In this document: positions 43,951 through 55,351 of the stretch, piece by piece | How the letters are laid out: every line of letters starts with the position of its first letter | Numbering within the stretch: position 1 is the first letter of the stretch | Origin: Gambelia wislizenii | Lineage: Eukaryota > Chordata > Lepidosauria > Squamata > Crotaphytidae | Assembly (NCBI GenBank): GCA_030847615.1 | Contig: JAUMIR010000004.1 | Span: 189,102,501-189,166,500 of the forward strand | DNA: 64,000 nucleotides | Direction of reading: 5' to 3' | Notes under the pieces: generated by a model | Database searches by the model: none | What the model saw: only the letters and a program-made list of their open reading frames with translations | What the model was told of the DNA's origin: nothing | Position numbers and translations under genes: made by a program

Positions 43951-45342
43951 TACACAACCATTAAAGGTACAAGAACCCAGTCCCTTATTTTACCTGGTAA
44001 CCCTAGTCTAGTTGTTCAATTGTTCTCCTTTCCATGTGTCTTCCTAAGTGGAGAGTATTACTTCTCTTTGCCTGACTTTTTCTGCAACTGGTACAGTTTC
44101 TGAGTGATCAAAGTTGATCTGTCTTCCATATTCCCTGTCCCCCTTAAAGAACATTATATGCATTAGGCTATTTTTCATATATAATTTATTAGAAGAACAT
44201 CTTGCCTGTGAATATTATGCAGGTTAGTTTAGTTTGTATTCTGTCTTAACATTTGATAGATTTGAGGGAAAGGGAGAGAGATCAAAGTAGAAACAAATTG
44301 AACATGCCCAACATGACTTGGCCTTGCATTGCTGAACCAACAAATATGGCATTTGCCTCCAAATGGAAGAAGAAAGCACAGATGTGATTACTTGGAGTCT
44401 AGGAGTGCCAAACATTATTGATTAAAGTAGAGTTAATCAAATTCATCTGATTATACATATGAATGTCTGGCAAACCAACCAAATCAATTGGCATGCTCCC
44501 TTCACTACTTCCAGCTCTCCAGTTCATACTTTCTCCATCTGTGCAGGTTTATCTTCAGCCCTGCTATCAGAAGATGTGTCAATTGACCGTTACCGGTAAT
44601 TATGGCAGTCTGAGCACTGTCTGGTACCATGCCTCACAGTATTTTAACAGAACTGTGGGAGGTTTGGTCAGCCATTTGATGTTGAGGCCCTGTTGATACA
44701 CTGAACAACTGTCCTTACTTTCACTAGGGCCCTTGCATTAGTGAGCTGGTAACGGTGTTGAAAGGAGCCACAGGGTAAGGTGGTGCCATTTGGTGATATG
44801 TATTCCAGGGAGAGATGCACTGCCTTTACTCTGAAGAAGTCTAAGACTGATCAGGTATAAAGGGATCTAGCTGGGCCTTGGATAATGTCCAGATATTAGT
44901 CTTTGTCCAGTTCAGGCATTACAAGAAGCTTCTGGAAAGGCAAGTTCTGGCCCTTTTCTTGTTCATAGGCACCACTAAATGCCAAGTTGGATCAGCCAGT
45001 TGTTGTGATGAGTGCCTTTAGGGTGTACTCATTTGGCACTGAGATGGCATTCACTGGAGCAACCATGGGGCCTTGAGCTCCAGTAACTCAGTGAAAATGT
45101 AGATCATGGTCAGGTTGTTCCAACAGCTATGTACTGTGTATATTCATTGATGGCTTGGTTGTTTCAGAACAAATTCTGTCTTTCTTTGTTTCATTCTGTT
45201 TCAGATCCAGTTGGGGCAACAAAGCTGGAGTTACAAAGCTGAGGCAACAAAGAGAAGAATACTTCCATGCATCCACAGCATGGTCTAGTGGTTGGCTTTT
45301 CCAGGCACAGAGAGGATCCTTAGCCACTCTGTTAGGGTACAG
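43951..45342. other. Unclassified; no gene recognised
   Basis: Frames at 44224-44415 and 44463-44696 have no recognisable domain. Together with 46.75-47.57 kb it may be parts of one old element split by later insertions, but I could not name it. Confidence 0.4.
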
Positions 45343-45584
45343 TGGAGAGCCAGTGCAGTGTAGTGGTTTGAGTGTTGGACTAGAATTCCGAGAGAGCAGT
45401 GTTTGAATCCACACTCAGCCAAGGAAACCCACTGGGTGACCTTGGGCAAGTCATACTCTCTCAGCCTCAGAGGGAGGCAAAGGCAAACCCCTTCTAAACA
45501 AATCTTGCCAAGAAAACTCAGTGATAGGTTTGCCTTAGGGTCACCATACATCAGGAATGACTGAAAGGCACACAGCAACAACAA
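45343..45584 (+). mobile_element. CORE-like tRNA SINE, copy 6
   Basis: Head GGAGAGCCAGTGCAGTGTAG, core GTGACCTTGGGCAAGTCATA, tail 'gaaaggcacacagcaacaac'. It is nearly full length and the closest in the window to an apparent consensus. Confidence 0.88.
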
Positions 45585-45807
45585 TGGGCTTGGGACTCTG
45601 AGATGGCAGTGATTTAGGCCTACGGAAGGGAAAGACATTGATGTTGCAGGCCATTACTGACTCAGTCCAGATGGCCTGATAAAGTGGTGCTGTGGACAGC
45701 CATCCTTCCCCTCAGGGTTCAGCATGGTGATGAGATCCAAGATATCTGGACAGGATGCAGCTCAAGATCAGTCATGGATTTTACTCAGCTGTGGAGAGAG
45801 GATCCAG
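45585..45807. other. No feature recognised
   Basis: Nothing classifiable was seen between the SINE and the CTTGTCTA-ended element. Confidence 0.4.
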
Positions 45808-46338
45808 GCCTTGTCTAGATGGGCTATTTGCCCCATCTTCCCACCATCTTAGAGTCCTGCAGTCCAGACAACACAGGGCTTTTGCCCCATTTTGCCCCTG
45901 GGCAGTACTCACAATACTTGGGGCAAAGATGGGAGAAAGATGGGTAAAACCCTATAAAACATTTCAACAAAATGCCTGGGGAAAACAGTCTCATTAAATT
46001 AAAAAAAAAACAGATCAGGCCCTGTGGGAGGCCATACCATCATGCCAGCCTGTCTCTACAGCTGCTGTCTGCACCATACTCTCCAAAGTCAGGAAACAGG
46101 CTTTTAATAATGGCCATGCCTGGTCACATGCAGGGGGCCTTGATAATGTGCTGTGGGCCCCCACCCTGGCTTTGGAGAGTGTAATGTGAATGAAAGCAGT
46201 GGCAGCTGCAGACATGGACCAACATGTCTGTGCAGGTTCCTGCCCATTTAATTCAGGTAATGGGGGTGTAACAGGCCTGATCCAGTGCCAGAGTACACTG
46301 GTAGGAAGTCAACATATTCTGGACAGTGTAGACAAGGT
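45808..46338. mobile_element. TIR element 'CCTTGTCTA', approximately 530 bp, copy A
   Basis: Left end GCCTTGTCTAGATGGGCTAT and right end 'ggacagtgtagacaaggtc' form short inverted ends. The interior has a long imperfect palindrome: 'gcctgtctctacagctgctg' against 'cagtggcagctgcagacatg'. A second copy lies in the opposite orientation at 53799-54332. There is no coding capacity. Confidence 0.75.
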
Positions 46339-46414
46339 CTCAGTCACTTCCTACGACATTCTGACATTTGTTATGAGAAACAGGAACTGTATCCAGGGTA
46401 GAGTTCATCTCTAA

Positions 46415-46744
46415 GGACTTTTTCAGACATCGATTTATGGCACAAGAAGGCTCGTAACACTCGCGAGACGGCTGCGTGGCAGGGGGCCCGCTTCGTACCA
46501 CACTGTCCCCCTGCCGTGAGAGATCGGAGGCAGCCGCGCCATATTTGGCCATTTTTTAATCACGGAAGTTGCCCATGATTAAAAAATGGCTAAATATGAC
46601 GCGGCTGCCTCCGATCTCTCCCGGAACTGAAACTGTTGATTTTGGCAGGTGGACAGTGTCGTACGAAATGGGGGCCCTGCCGCGCAGCAGCCTCGCGAGT
46701 GTTACGAGCCTTCTTGCTCCGTAAATCAATGTCTGAAAAAATCC
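46415..46744. mobile_element. Foldback MITE with TAA duplication (GGAC group)
   Basis: GGACTTTTTCAGACATCGAT at the left and ATCAATGTCTGAAAAAATCC at the right are inverted repeats with two mismatches, flanked by TAA at 46412-46414 and 46745-46747. The arms are CpG-rich ('ctcgtaacactcgcgag', 'cggaggcagccgcgccat') and meet at 'cacggaagttgcccatgat'. It is 330 bp. It has the strongest palindrome and highest CpG retention in the window. Confidence 0.93.
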
Positions 46745-46747
46745 TAA

Positions 46748-47570
46748 GATCAAGGTATCTCCATTTTCCCAGTTGCTTTTGAGCAAGGCTTGTGGGCCAT
46801 TTTGGAGAATCCAGTAAGGGAAAGTGGATAAAAGGATGGTTGCCCTTTGTCCATGCCACGTAGTGTGGGGGTGTCTTTCTGGAAGTAAAGGCCAACATCC
46901 TGGGGCACCACAGGTGAAATGAACTCCTCAGACTTGCCCTTAGGATTTCAGGGATTAAGAATGTGAAAGGCAACCACTTTCTTGGCGAGCTTGGCTGGCT
47001 GCTTATTTTTAATTTGGGGTCTTGTGGAGGCATATGGTCAACTTGGGTGGCTGGTCAGTGACAAGCAACCATTGTTGGATTAGATCTGGGCCCATGGGTG
47101 GCTTAACCTTGTAATTGAGTGAGAGGGAAGGTCTGGGGGAACCCACTATCACTACCTTGTTACTTTGGAATGGGCTTTCACTTCACAACTCTGCTTAGTC
47201 TTTATGGTGCCTTCACTGGATACTCCCTGGATACTGTTGCTTTTGTTATACAAGCCCTGGATATGGATGTCCATGTGGCCCATTCCCTTCAGGGAAAAAG
47301 TATGTTAAAACATTTTATTACCATGATTAAGGAGAGCCTGAGCTATGGCAGCTGAGCTGGAGTGGATTTTATTAATCTGCTTGTTGGATCTGAATGTGGA
47401 TTCTTTAGTGATTTTATGATTCATATTTTAATGTGTTTTTTAATTAGTTTTTGTTTTATCTGGTTTCTTTCCATTTGTTTGTGTTTTGTAAAGTTCTGCA
47501 ACAAGAATTGATTGGGTTATACAGAAGGATATTAAAATTCTGAAATAAATAAATACACAAGCAAACCATG
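46748..47570 (+). mobile_element. Possible old LINE 3' end (unclassified)
   Basis: The last 100 bases ('ggttatacagaaggatatta', then AATAAATAAATA) resemble the 3' terminus of L2-like squamate LINEs, preceded by a T-rich 3' UTR-like stretch. The upstream 500 bases could not be aligned by eye to any known protein. Low confidence. Confidence 0.35.
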
Positions 47571-47798
47571 AAATTTCCTTCCAGGGGTGGTGTTTGGGCT
47601 GATATTTAGACACACACACCCTGCAGCATAGTATGGGAATGTTTCTCTTTTAGAAGGCATTTCAAGTCATGGAAAACTGGTTGGAATGTGTGGTTTGTTT
47701 ATGTGTTGGCTGGGCAACTGTGGAAGGCTAGGGGGTCATGTTAGCTCCCCAGGAGACCTTGGGACCTCCATTGCACCCAATCTCACATATGTATGCAT

Positions 47799-47818
47799 AC
47801 ACACACACACACACACAT
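47799..47818. repeat. (AC)n microsatellite
   Basis: A pure AC run of about 20 bases. Confidence 0.9.
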
Positions 47819-47849
47819 GCCCCTACGCACCCTCTATGGAACATGGGGC

Positions 47850-48205
47850 TATTTTCATCATGCTATTACAACTTCCTGGGAATTTTAGGCCCAAGATAGG
47901 CCTTTTTTAGCAACAGGAAGTAAGTGGAAGTCACTTCCTGTTCACTTCCAGTTTTTAAGGCCTCTCCTGGGCCTAAATTGGCTTGAGGGGGCACAAAATA
48001 TGGTGAGAAAGCCATTGAGGGCATTTGGGGGAAATCCCCCTTTTTTAAAACATTTTGCAAAAAGTTTCTTTTTACCCTGGGGGATCCAAGGAGCCTCCAG
48101 TGTGCAAAAATAATTATCCTCTTGGGGGCCTGGCGGGCCACAAAAATAGCACTGAGAGGCTTAATGCAGCCTGCAAGATTTACTTTGCCCACCTCTGGCC
48201 TGCAG
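47850..48205. repeat. Interspersed repeat ending 'tttgcccacctctgg'
   Basis: It contains 'gggggcctggcgggccacaa', 'gcagcctgcaagatttac' and the end 'ctttgcccacctctgg'. These are typical of hAT-type non-autonomous ends in vertebrate genomes, where GGGTGGGCAAA begins the element. The left boundary is uncertain. A possible minus-strand relative starts near 56825. Confidence 0.4.
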
Positions 48206-48229
48206 AGTGGTAGATAACTATAGCCCTCT

Positions 48230-48333
48230 GGATGTTTGGAGACATGAGTTCCCATCAGCTGTTGTAAGCAGAGATAAGAGATGATGGACAGCCTATTGTT
48301 AGATGCAGCCTAACAATACCTGGAGGGCCACAG
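48230..48333. mobile_element. Short palindromic MITE, copy 2
   Basis: The left arm 'tagccctctggatgtttgga' is answered by 'acctggagggcca', with 'gttcccatcagctgttgt' in between. It is related to 6328-6436. Confidence 0.6.
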
Positions 48334-48609
48334 ATTCATCAAGGGTGTCCTATGGGCTGCCAAAGTATGTTGCACAGCAGTCAGTTAAAAGGCAAATCAC
48401 ATGGCAAAGAGAGAGAACCAGAGTACTAAGATTCTGTGCCATGTTAGGGAAACTGAAGTAACAGCAGCCAGAAGGAACACTTCAGTTGTTATAAGACACA
48501 AGGTTGATCATTGATATCTCTAAGTAGTGGGATGCTTAGTGTCCTTGCAGTGATCCCAGGCATGCTTTTTCTTAGAATTAAGGAGATAGAAGTCAGTAGG
48601 ATTCCTACT

Positions 48610-48835
48610 GTTTATTTTGTTAGTTCCATTTACATTCAGCCAAACATCCAATTAGCTCAAGGCAGTGTACCTTACTCTTCCCTTCCCCTCTTTATCCTCA
48701 CAACCCTGTGAGATAGGCAAAGCCGAGAGAAAGTAGCCAAGGTCATCCAATGAGTTTCATGGATGTATGGAGGCGGAAACCTGGATCCTTTGAGTCCCAG
48801 CCCAGCACTCGAACCACTGCATTAAATTTAATGAG
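48610..48835 (-). mobile_element. MIR/CORE-like SINE fragment
   Basis: 'tatcctcacaaccctgtgag' and 'gccaaggtcatccaatgag' are the complement of a MIR/CORE-type body. The right end 'cactcgaaccactgcatta' is a tRNA-like head complement. It is diverged and old. Confidence 0.65.
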
Positions 48836-51340
48836 CATAGATTTGCAACCTTACATGGTGAAAATTTCCACCTTGAGGGAGGTACATTGCTTTTTTTAAA
48901 GATTTTTTAAAATATTCATGGGAGACAGAATGTTTGAGGGACCACACTGTCAATGCCTATTCATCTGTCAGGAACTATTAGGTATGGGTGCAAAATATGG
49001 CCATGGCCCCCACGGGGGGGGGGCTGATAGGGCTCTAGCCTGGAAGCCAGGGATTAGGAGGGGGGCTGGCATGATATTATTGTAAGTTTATTATACAATC
49101 CAGTTAGTTTTTTAAAAAAATAAAAAATAAAAATAAATATAAATATAAATATTACTTTGGTGCCATCATGTAAACTGACTTATTTTTTATCCAGAATCCT
49201 GTAGAGCATCTCACTGCCCTTAACCTGAACAGTGAGTAGGGGGCCCACCAAAGGTCCTAGTCTCGGGGGCCGCTTCAGGATGTGGGGGCCATGAATGTGG
49301 CAAAATACATCTAAGCCCCAGTAGCTTAGGGCATACAAGAAGGAAAGCTCATTACCTCCCTGACCTGTTTTCAGCATCCCAGAGGCATGTGGCTGGCCAC
49401 TGTTAGAAACAGAATGCTACACACACACACACACACACACACAAACATCTTTCTCTCTCTCTTTCATTCTCTATGTTATCTTAATACACCCAACTGTAAG
49501 TTGCCTTAAAATCCTCTGCAAGCATATGTTTGGCTGCTGTAGAGACTTAAAAAGTTTAACCCTTGTTTTGATTTTGAGGTGTTTTTTTTTCTTCACTACC
49601 ACCAGAGCTTATCTTATGTTCTTATCAGAAATCACAGGAGAAAAAGAGACAGATGTGATTGATGTTTATGCTGTAACCATGGGCTAGTAAAGCCACTGGA
49701 GAAGCAAACTTGTTGTTTGCATCACAATATTGTAAATTTCATTTGAAAGCCAGGAATCTAAATCTTGTTGTTAGTCCCAACAAGAACAGACCTATTGAAT
49801 CTAAGGAATGTACCAAAGTATTGCCTTACCAAGTCCCTGTTGATTCTGTGGGTTAGTTTGAACAAACAATTGGATTTAGGCTATTTTCTCCAGCAAGACC
49901 AGTGTGTTACTGTAACAGTGTTAGTTTTCCTAGACTGGACGGGTTGATCTTTCAGTTGTATTGCATTTTTGTGTATGTATATACATACACCCACATTCAC
50001 ACATGTACAGTACATACACAAATTTGGGAGGTTGGCAGAAATTTGGAAGTTGTTTAATAAGGTATTAAACTTATTAAATTATTAAATTATTCCTCTAATC
50101 GAAACACTATAAATCTGTTAGTTTTTAATATGCTACAAAATTCTGCTGGTTTTCCTACAACAGACTGACATGGCTACCCCTTTGGAATGAGAAAAAAAAT
50201 ATCCCCCAATGTTCGCTATTTTTGATAAGCAGCAATGTGTCTCCTATGCCACCATGCTTTTTCTATTATCTTTGCAGGATGCTCATTAGCTTCATAAAAG
50301 TGAATGATTTCCAGACACATAAAGGCTCATTCCTGGGAACAAAGCTCAACCTTCCCAGTGACACTTCCATTTAAACACAGCAGTTACTTGCAAGGGTACC
50401 TCTGAGCAGTGGGAGCTGGGATTTCGTAAGTGATTAAGACAGCACAAAGGACTTTTCCCCTCCATGCTGGAATGCAACGTTCTTCAGCAGAACCTTTGCC
50501 TAATTAGATAACTACCGGTAGGACATTTCCTGTCCTAACACAAAAGGCATAGGCACCTACAACATCAGCCCCTATGATTGGCAGGCAGTAAGAGGCCTCT
50601 GTGTTGGTTGGTCAGATCCTTCTGCCACATCTGTCCAGTCAACAGTGCACTCAAGGGCCCACCCTGGCTTAGAAAACACCCATGCCATGTATCACTACAT
50701 TGAGTAGTGAAAGGAAAACCATCTTGAAGAGGAAAAAAGAAAAAGAAACACAAGCTGCTGAGTAATGAGCAAACAAAAAGCCCACAACATTTTTATCTTT
50801 GAGGTGGAGCAGCTAATGATGCTTAACACTTTTTCTTGTATCTGTCTGAATGGGCTCTCTGACATTTTGGAAGCAGGACATTAAAATGTGAACAGTGCAC
50901 TTCAGTTGCAGGAATCAATAATACCTTCAGAAGTGACTTTTTCACAGCAAAAGTTCTCAGACCACATTTATGAACTTGCATACATTCTGAGTATACATCC
51001 CTTTAAGGCAGGGCAGGGTATCTGCCCTGAATTGTTTTGCCACACAGCACTACCAAAATGAAAACTATTTCCCATTTTCTTTTTCAGATATTTTCCTTCC
51101 AGTATGAGGAAGCTGGGGTTTAAGGGAAATCCATTGTTTGCACTTAGGGATGGCTTTTGCCCTTTGGGGACCAATTTTGCCTATTTTCTATCAGGGGTTT
51201 GAGGAAGTCCAGTAAGGGTCTTGGAGACGGCAAAAATCCCCCTTGAGCTGCATGTGACCCACAGGCTGTAGTTTTTGTTTCAAGGGATGTTTAAACCTTG
51301 GCAGTAGCATGTCTTAGGCAGATTGGAAGCCATAATGCAC
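48836..51340. other. No gene; (AC)n at 49418-49443
   Basis: About 2.5 kb without a recognised gene. It contains an AC microsatellite (49418-49443) and an AT palindromic stretch near 49970-49990. No mobile element was classified. Confidence 0.5.
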
Positions 51341-51344
51341 ATTC

Positions 51345-51600
51345 ACTCAGAACTCTAAAGGGGAAATTTATTGAACATACAAAAATCAAAATATACAAAA
51401 TGATTGCATTGGGGAATAGCAAATATTAGGGTAGAGATTTACTGCTTCACTGGCTTACCAGTCTGATTCCAGGCACAATTCAAAGTCATAATTAGTCATA
51501 ACCTACATGGTTAGGGTCCACACTCTCTGAAAGACACTGTCTTCCTATATGATCCTACTGAAACCTTAAGATCTTTGATGGAGGATGTTCCCTCTATCAC
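51345..51600 (-). mobile_element. L2-like LINE 3' UTR fragment
   Basis: On the minus strand, 'gacagtgtctttcagagagt', 'gaattgtgcctggaatcaga' and 'ggtaagccagtgaagcag' occur in the order found in squamate L2 3' regions, ending in 'ttcaataaatttccccttt'. It is diverged; the assignment is from recognition only. Confidence 0.45.
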
Positions 51601-51661
51601 ATCACCATCATAGGCACAGTTTACGAGCACATGGGAGAGTAGGGATGTAATTCTCCACTAA

Positions 51662-52232
51662 GGACTTTATCAGACGAGGAAAATATGGCATCATAAGGAT
51701 GTCACATCACCATGAAAGGGCGTGTGGATCAGAAAATGCCACCCTTTCACAGTTATAAAGAGGCAAAATCACATACTTTTTAATTGATGGCTTCAGCTGT
51801 CAATAGATCCCCCTGCCACTTTTTTGCTGGCATTGCTGGCATGCGATGCCTTGGGCCATTTAAATCACGTACTTACCTTGACAATAGCTGCTCTGGTGCG
51901 AACACTTCGGAGTGAGATCGGGACATCCAGGTAAGTTTACTCTTTTTATGACCCTCCCTGGGTTACCTGGGATTTTTACAATGTGTTTGAGTGCTTAGTG
52001 TAACTTTTAGGTGTTTATTTTTGTTTTAAAGTTTGAATTTCCCGTGCAATGAAATTGTGCAAGATTTCAAATGAGGAAGTAAATGGGGCTCCATTCACTT
52101 CCTCTTTATTGCTGGGAGCGTTTGCCGGAATTACAAGGTAAGTGCTAGGGGAATGCTCTTTTGCTGGCATAAAAATGCTTTTTTTTTATGCCGGCAAGAG
52201 AAAATTTAAAGAGACTGTGTCTGATAAAGTCC
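51662..52232. mobile_element. TIR element, approximately 570 bp (GGAC group), copy B
   Basis: GGACTTTATCAGAC at the left and GTCTGATAAAGTCC at the right form a perfect 14-bp inverted repeat, flanked by TAA (51659-51661) and TAG (52233-52235). The interior 'gagatcgggacatccag' is followed by GTAAGT at 51931-51936 and 'gaccctccctgggttac', matching copy A in the opposite orientation. No transposase is encoded. Confidence 0.88.
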
Positions 52233-52274
52233 TAGGTTTCCTCTCAAAAGAAAGAATTAGTAATTTTATCCAAT

Positions 52275-52472
52275 GTTGTTGTTGCTGTGTGCCTTCAAGT
52301 CATTTCTGACTTATGGATACCCTAAAGTGAACCTATGAAGAGGTTTTCTGAGGCTGAGAGTATGTGACTTGCCCAGGATCAACCAGTAGGTTTACATGGC
52401 TGACTGGGGATTCAAACCCTGGTCTCCAGAGCTGTAGTCAAGCACACAAACAACTATGCCACACTGGCTCCT
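52275..52472 (-). mobile_element. CORE-like tRNA SINE, copy 7
   Basis: Minus strand: tail side 'gttgttgttgctgtgtgcct' at the left, core complement 'gtatgtgacttgcccaggat', head complement 'caactatgccacactggctc' at the right. It lies 43 bp right of the GGAC-group element. Confidence 0.85.
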
Positions 52473-52664
52473 TTTAGCTAATTTCTTCCTGCTGAAAGAA
52501 AGACTTTGAAAAACACAGTTCTTGAAGCCTATTCACAGCTCAGGACTTTTCTGTGCAAAATTTGCACATGATGATTTTGCACTGAAAGCAGATTTTTCTA
52601 TGCAGAAATTAATATGTTTATATGGAAACATTATTTCCTCTGCAGAAAGAGCTGTTTCTTGCAC

Positions 52665-52808
52665 AGGAAAAGCTGTTTTCGGTGCAAATCAACCATGTAT
52701 GAATTTTATATGGAATGTCCTCAATTACAGCATTGTCTACAGAAAATACTGTTTTCTGTGCAAAACAACCATGTACAAATTTTATGAAGAATAAGTCCCA
52801 AATTGCAA
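52665..52808 (+). repeat. Imperfect approximately 75-bp tandem repeat
   Basis: Two units, each with a CTGTTTTC-GTGCAAA block followed by 'caaccatgta' and 'aattttat', at about 52665-52731 and 52741-52808. Shorter echoes precede them from about 52545. Class unknown. Confidence 0.6.
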
Positions 52809-53798
52809 AGCTTCTTCATACCAGGATTCTTCTCATTAGAATTTATTGATACTCAAAAAAAATGTTTTTCAATCATTTTTCAAATATTCTCATAGATCCT
52901 TTCTGTCCCTATGTGATAGAGTCTTCTCAGTGTCTGCTCCCACACTGTGGATGTAATCTTTTTGCTGGTAAGCAATGGCCTTCAGTCTTTAATTCAGAGC
53001 TGGTTTACACTGGACAGAATACTCCACATTCTCACCAAAGTATTCCAGCCCCTGGCCTGCAGCAGGCACACACACTTGTTACCTGCCCTTCTGCTGCAGC
53101 AACAATGGGGTGTCTACACACCCATGACTCACATACAAACTGGCGCTTCTCATCACTTTCATCTTCTGAGTCCAGGAACAAGGTGCCTGGTGATGGTCAC
53201 ATGATCTCAGCATATGCAACACATGTGACCCAGCCTGGAAATGGCTGCAGTTAACACTGTGCAGCGCATGTGAGCAGGTGCACACACACCAATTGTCGTA
53301 ATGGAACTTACCGTTTTCTCTGGAAGAACTGCAGCAAATGGTAAGGTTTTATTTTTCACCACGTGTCCACTCCATTTTAAGGGGTATTTGCCTCAGATTC
53401 TTCTTGGAACTGCTGGGGCATCATCTGGACAGTTTGGACTAGGATTGGGGCAAAAACCCTTCCTGAAAGGTAGATTTTAAGGGTTACAAAAATTACCTCC
53501 CTGGAAGTTTGTTATAATTTACTGAGGAGGAGCAGAGAGTGTGTGCTTTTAGTTGGAGTTTCTAACAGAGATGAAAGCAGGAAGTAGATCCCTCCCTGAG
53601 AATGGCTCATTGTCAAAGATGGAAGGAGTGAGCAGATCCTTCCCACCAGAATGCACCTCCATGAAGCATGCTCTCTTGTCATGCAGTTTTAAGGTGAAGA
53701 AGAGACCCTTTAGTTCAGGCAGGTCCTCTAAGTTGAAGGGAAGCAACAGCACAGCTGGGTGCCCATCTGTCCTTGGGGTGAGAAATTAGTTAAACAGA
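52809..53798. other. No gene; possible diverged CTTGTCTA-type repeat
   Basis: The segment at about 53000-53480 has blocks loosely resembling the 45.8- and 53.8-kb elements ('cagaatactccacattctca', 'ggactaggattggggcaaaa'), but the ends could not be fixed. No gene was recognised. Confidence 0.4.
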
Positions 53799-54332
53799 GG
53801 TCTTGTCTACACTTGCCAGAATACTTCCTGCCAGCATATTATGGCCTGGGATCAGGCCTGTTGCTCCCCCATTACCTGGAACAAAGTGGGATGCAGTCTG
53901 CATGGACACATCAGCCTGTCTCTGCAGCTGCTGTCATTTCCGTCTGTGTTACATTCTCTGAAGCCAGGAAGGAGGCCCACAGCACATGATCAAGGCCCCT
54001 TGCATGTGACCATCCTTGCTGACATGCTGCAGGCTTGCTTCCTGGCTTCAGAGAATGTGACATGGATGGAAGCAGCGGCAGCTGGAGAGACAGGCTAGCA
54101 TGGTGGTATGGCCTCCTGTGGACCCATGAGGCCTGATTTTTTTTTCTAAAAAGAAGTGGTTTTTACCATGTATTTTGCTGAAATTTTTTGATGAGTTTTA
54201 CCTCATCTCCCCCACCCCGCATCTAAGCCACATCTTAGCCCTGGACGCTATAAGGACTGCCCAGGGGCATGGGGCAGAAGTCCTGCATTGTTTGGCTCCA
54301 AGATGGAGTAAATAGCCTATCTAGACAAGGCT
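53799..54332. mobile_element. TIR element 'CCTTGTCTA', approximately 530 bp, copy B
   Basis: Left end GGTCTTGTCTACACTTGCCA and right end 'agcctatctagacaaggct'. Compared with copy A at 45.8 kb it lies in the reverse orientation: its right end matches copy A's left end. The interior palindrome 'cagcctgtctctgcagctgc' against 'gcggcagctggagagacagg' is well preserved. Confidence 0.78.
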
Positions 54333-55118
54333 GGAACATAATGGGACAACTTTCAATGAAGCATTACAGTGTATTTTACCTGCTCACCGACTCAATCTCC
54401 AATATAGCTATTGCCTAAATGCAGGCTATACAGTGCCCTACCCGAGAGTATCCATGATTAACGCCTAATGGCTCCCCACATCCTGGGAGTGTTCAATCTT
54501 CAACAGCTGCCTTTATTTGGAATATATATTTCTATAATTTCTCTATTTTTTAAAAAAGTCTGACTTGAGGAACAAAGTCAGCTGGTTTCACAACTTTCTG
54601 TCCATAACAAAATGTTACACTGGCATATAGAATTAACACCCATTTAGCAAACAGTCCCTCTTCCTTAGGAAACACAGAAACTGTAGTTTAGGTTGAGAGC
54701 AAGATGCCTAATAGAGAATTATCAGGGCACTCACCCAATTACAGTTCTCAAGGTTCTTTATGAAAAGCTATAGCAGTTAAGCTGGAATATAACTAATATA
54801 AATGTGAGGCATAGATGTGCCATTAAACTGCAATAGGACATGAATAGCGAATGTATTTTAATCCATTTTCTAGTTTCTTAAAAATATACTCACAGTGCAT
54901 TTATGTTTCTATTTCCCTGTTTATCCACAGCACTTATCATTTGTTGGTATACCTTGAAATATTGACAATAATAAGCAAGACCCTTAGTTCTCACAACCTC
55001 AGCTATTATTTACATTTATGTGCATTTTTTTAAGAAACAAAGTACCAGCTTCTCAAGAAGGTCCTTTAGTTGCAACTTGGAGAGATGCCATAGATTAGCA
55101 AGCAGGAAAGATGTGACT
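54333..55118. other. No gene recognised
   Basis: AT-rich sequence; nothing classified. Confidence 0.5.
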
Positions 55119-55344
55119 CAGGCTGCTGAAAAACTGCAGAAATAATGCAGTTTGACTCTGCTTTAACTATTATGGCTCCATCATCTGGAATCCTGGGATC
55201 TGTAGTCTGTTGTGGTACCAGGGTTCTCTGACAGAGATTGCTAAATATCTCACAAAACTACAAACCCCAGAATTCCACAGCATTGAACTGTGGCAGTTAA
55301 AGTGGTATCAAACTGCATTATTTCTGCAGTGTGTCAGCAGCCTG
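55119..55344. mobile_element. Palindromic MITE, 'TTTGTAGTTT' family, copy 5
   Basis: CAGGCTGCTGAAAAACTGCA at the left and its near complement ending 'tgtgtcagcagcctg' at the right. The inner arm 'aaataatgcagtttgactct' is answered by 'tatcaaactgcattattt'. It is 226 bp and ends seven bases before the next element. Confidence 0.82.
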
Positions 55345-55351
55345 AGACAGA

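Noticed and set aside
44463..44696. 77-codon plus-strand frame in an otherwise unexplained region
   Set aside because: No recognisable domain, no splice context and no supporting composition. It is probably chance or old repeat sequence.
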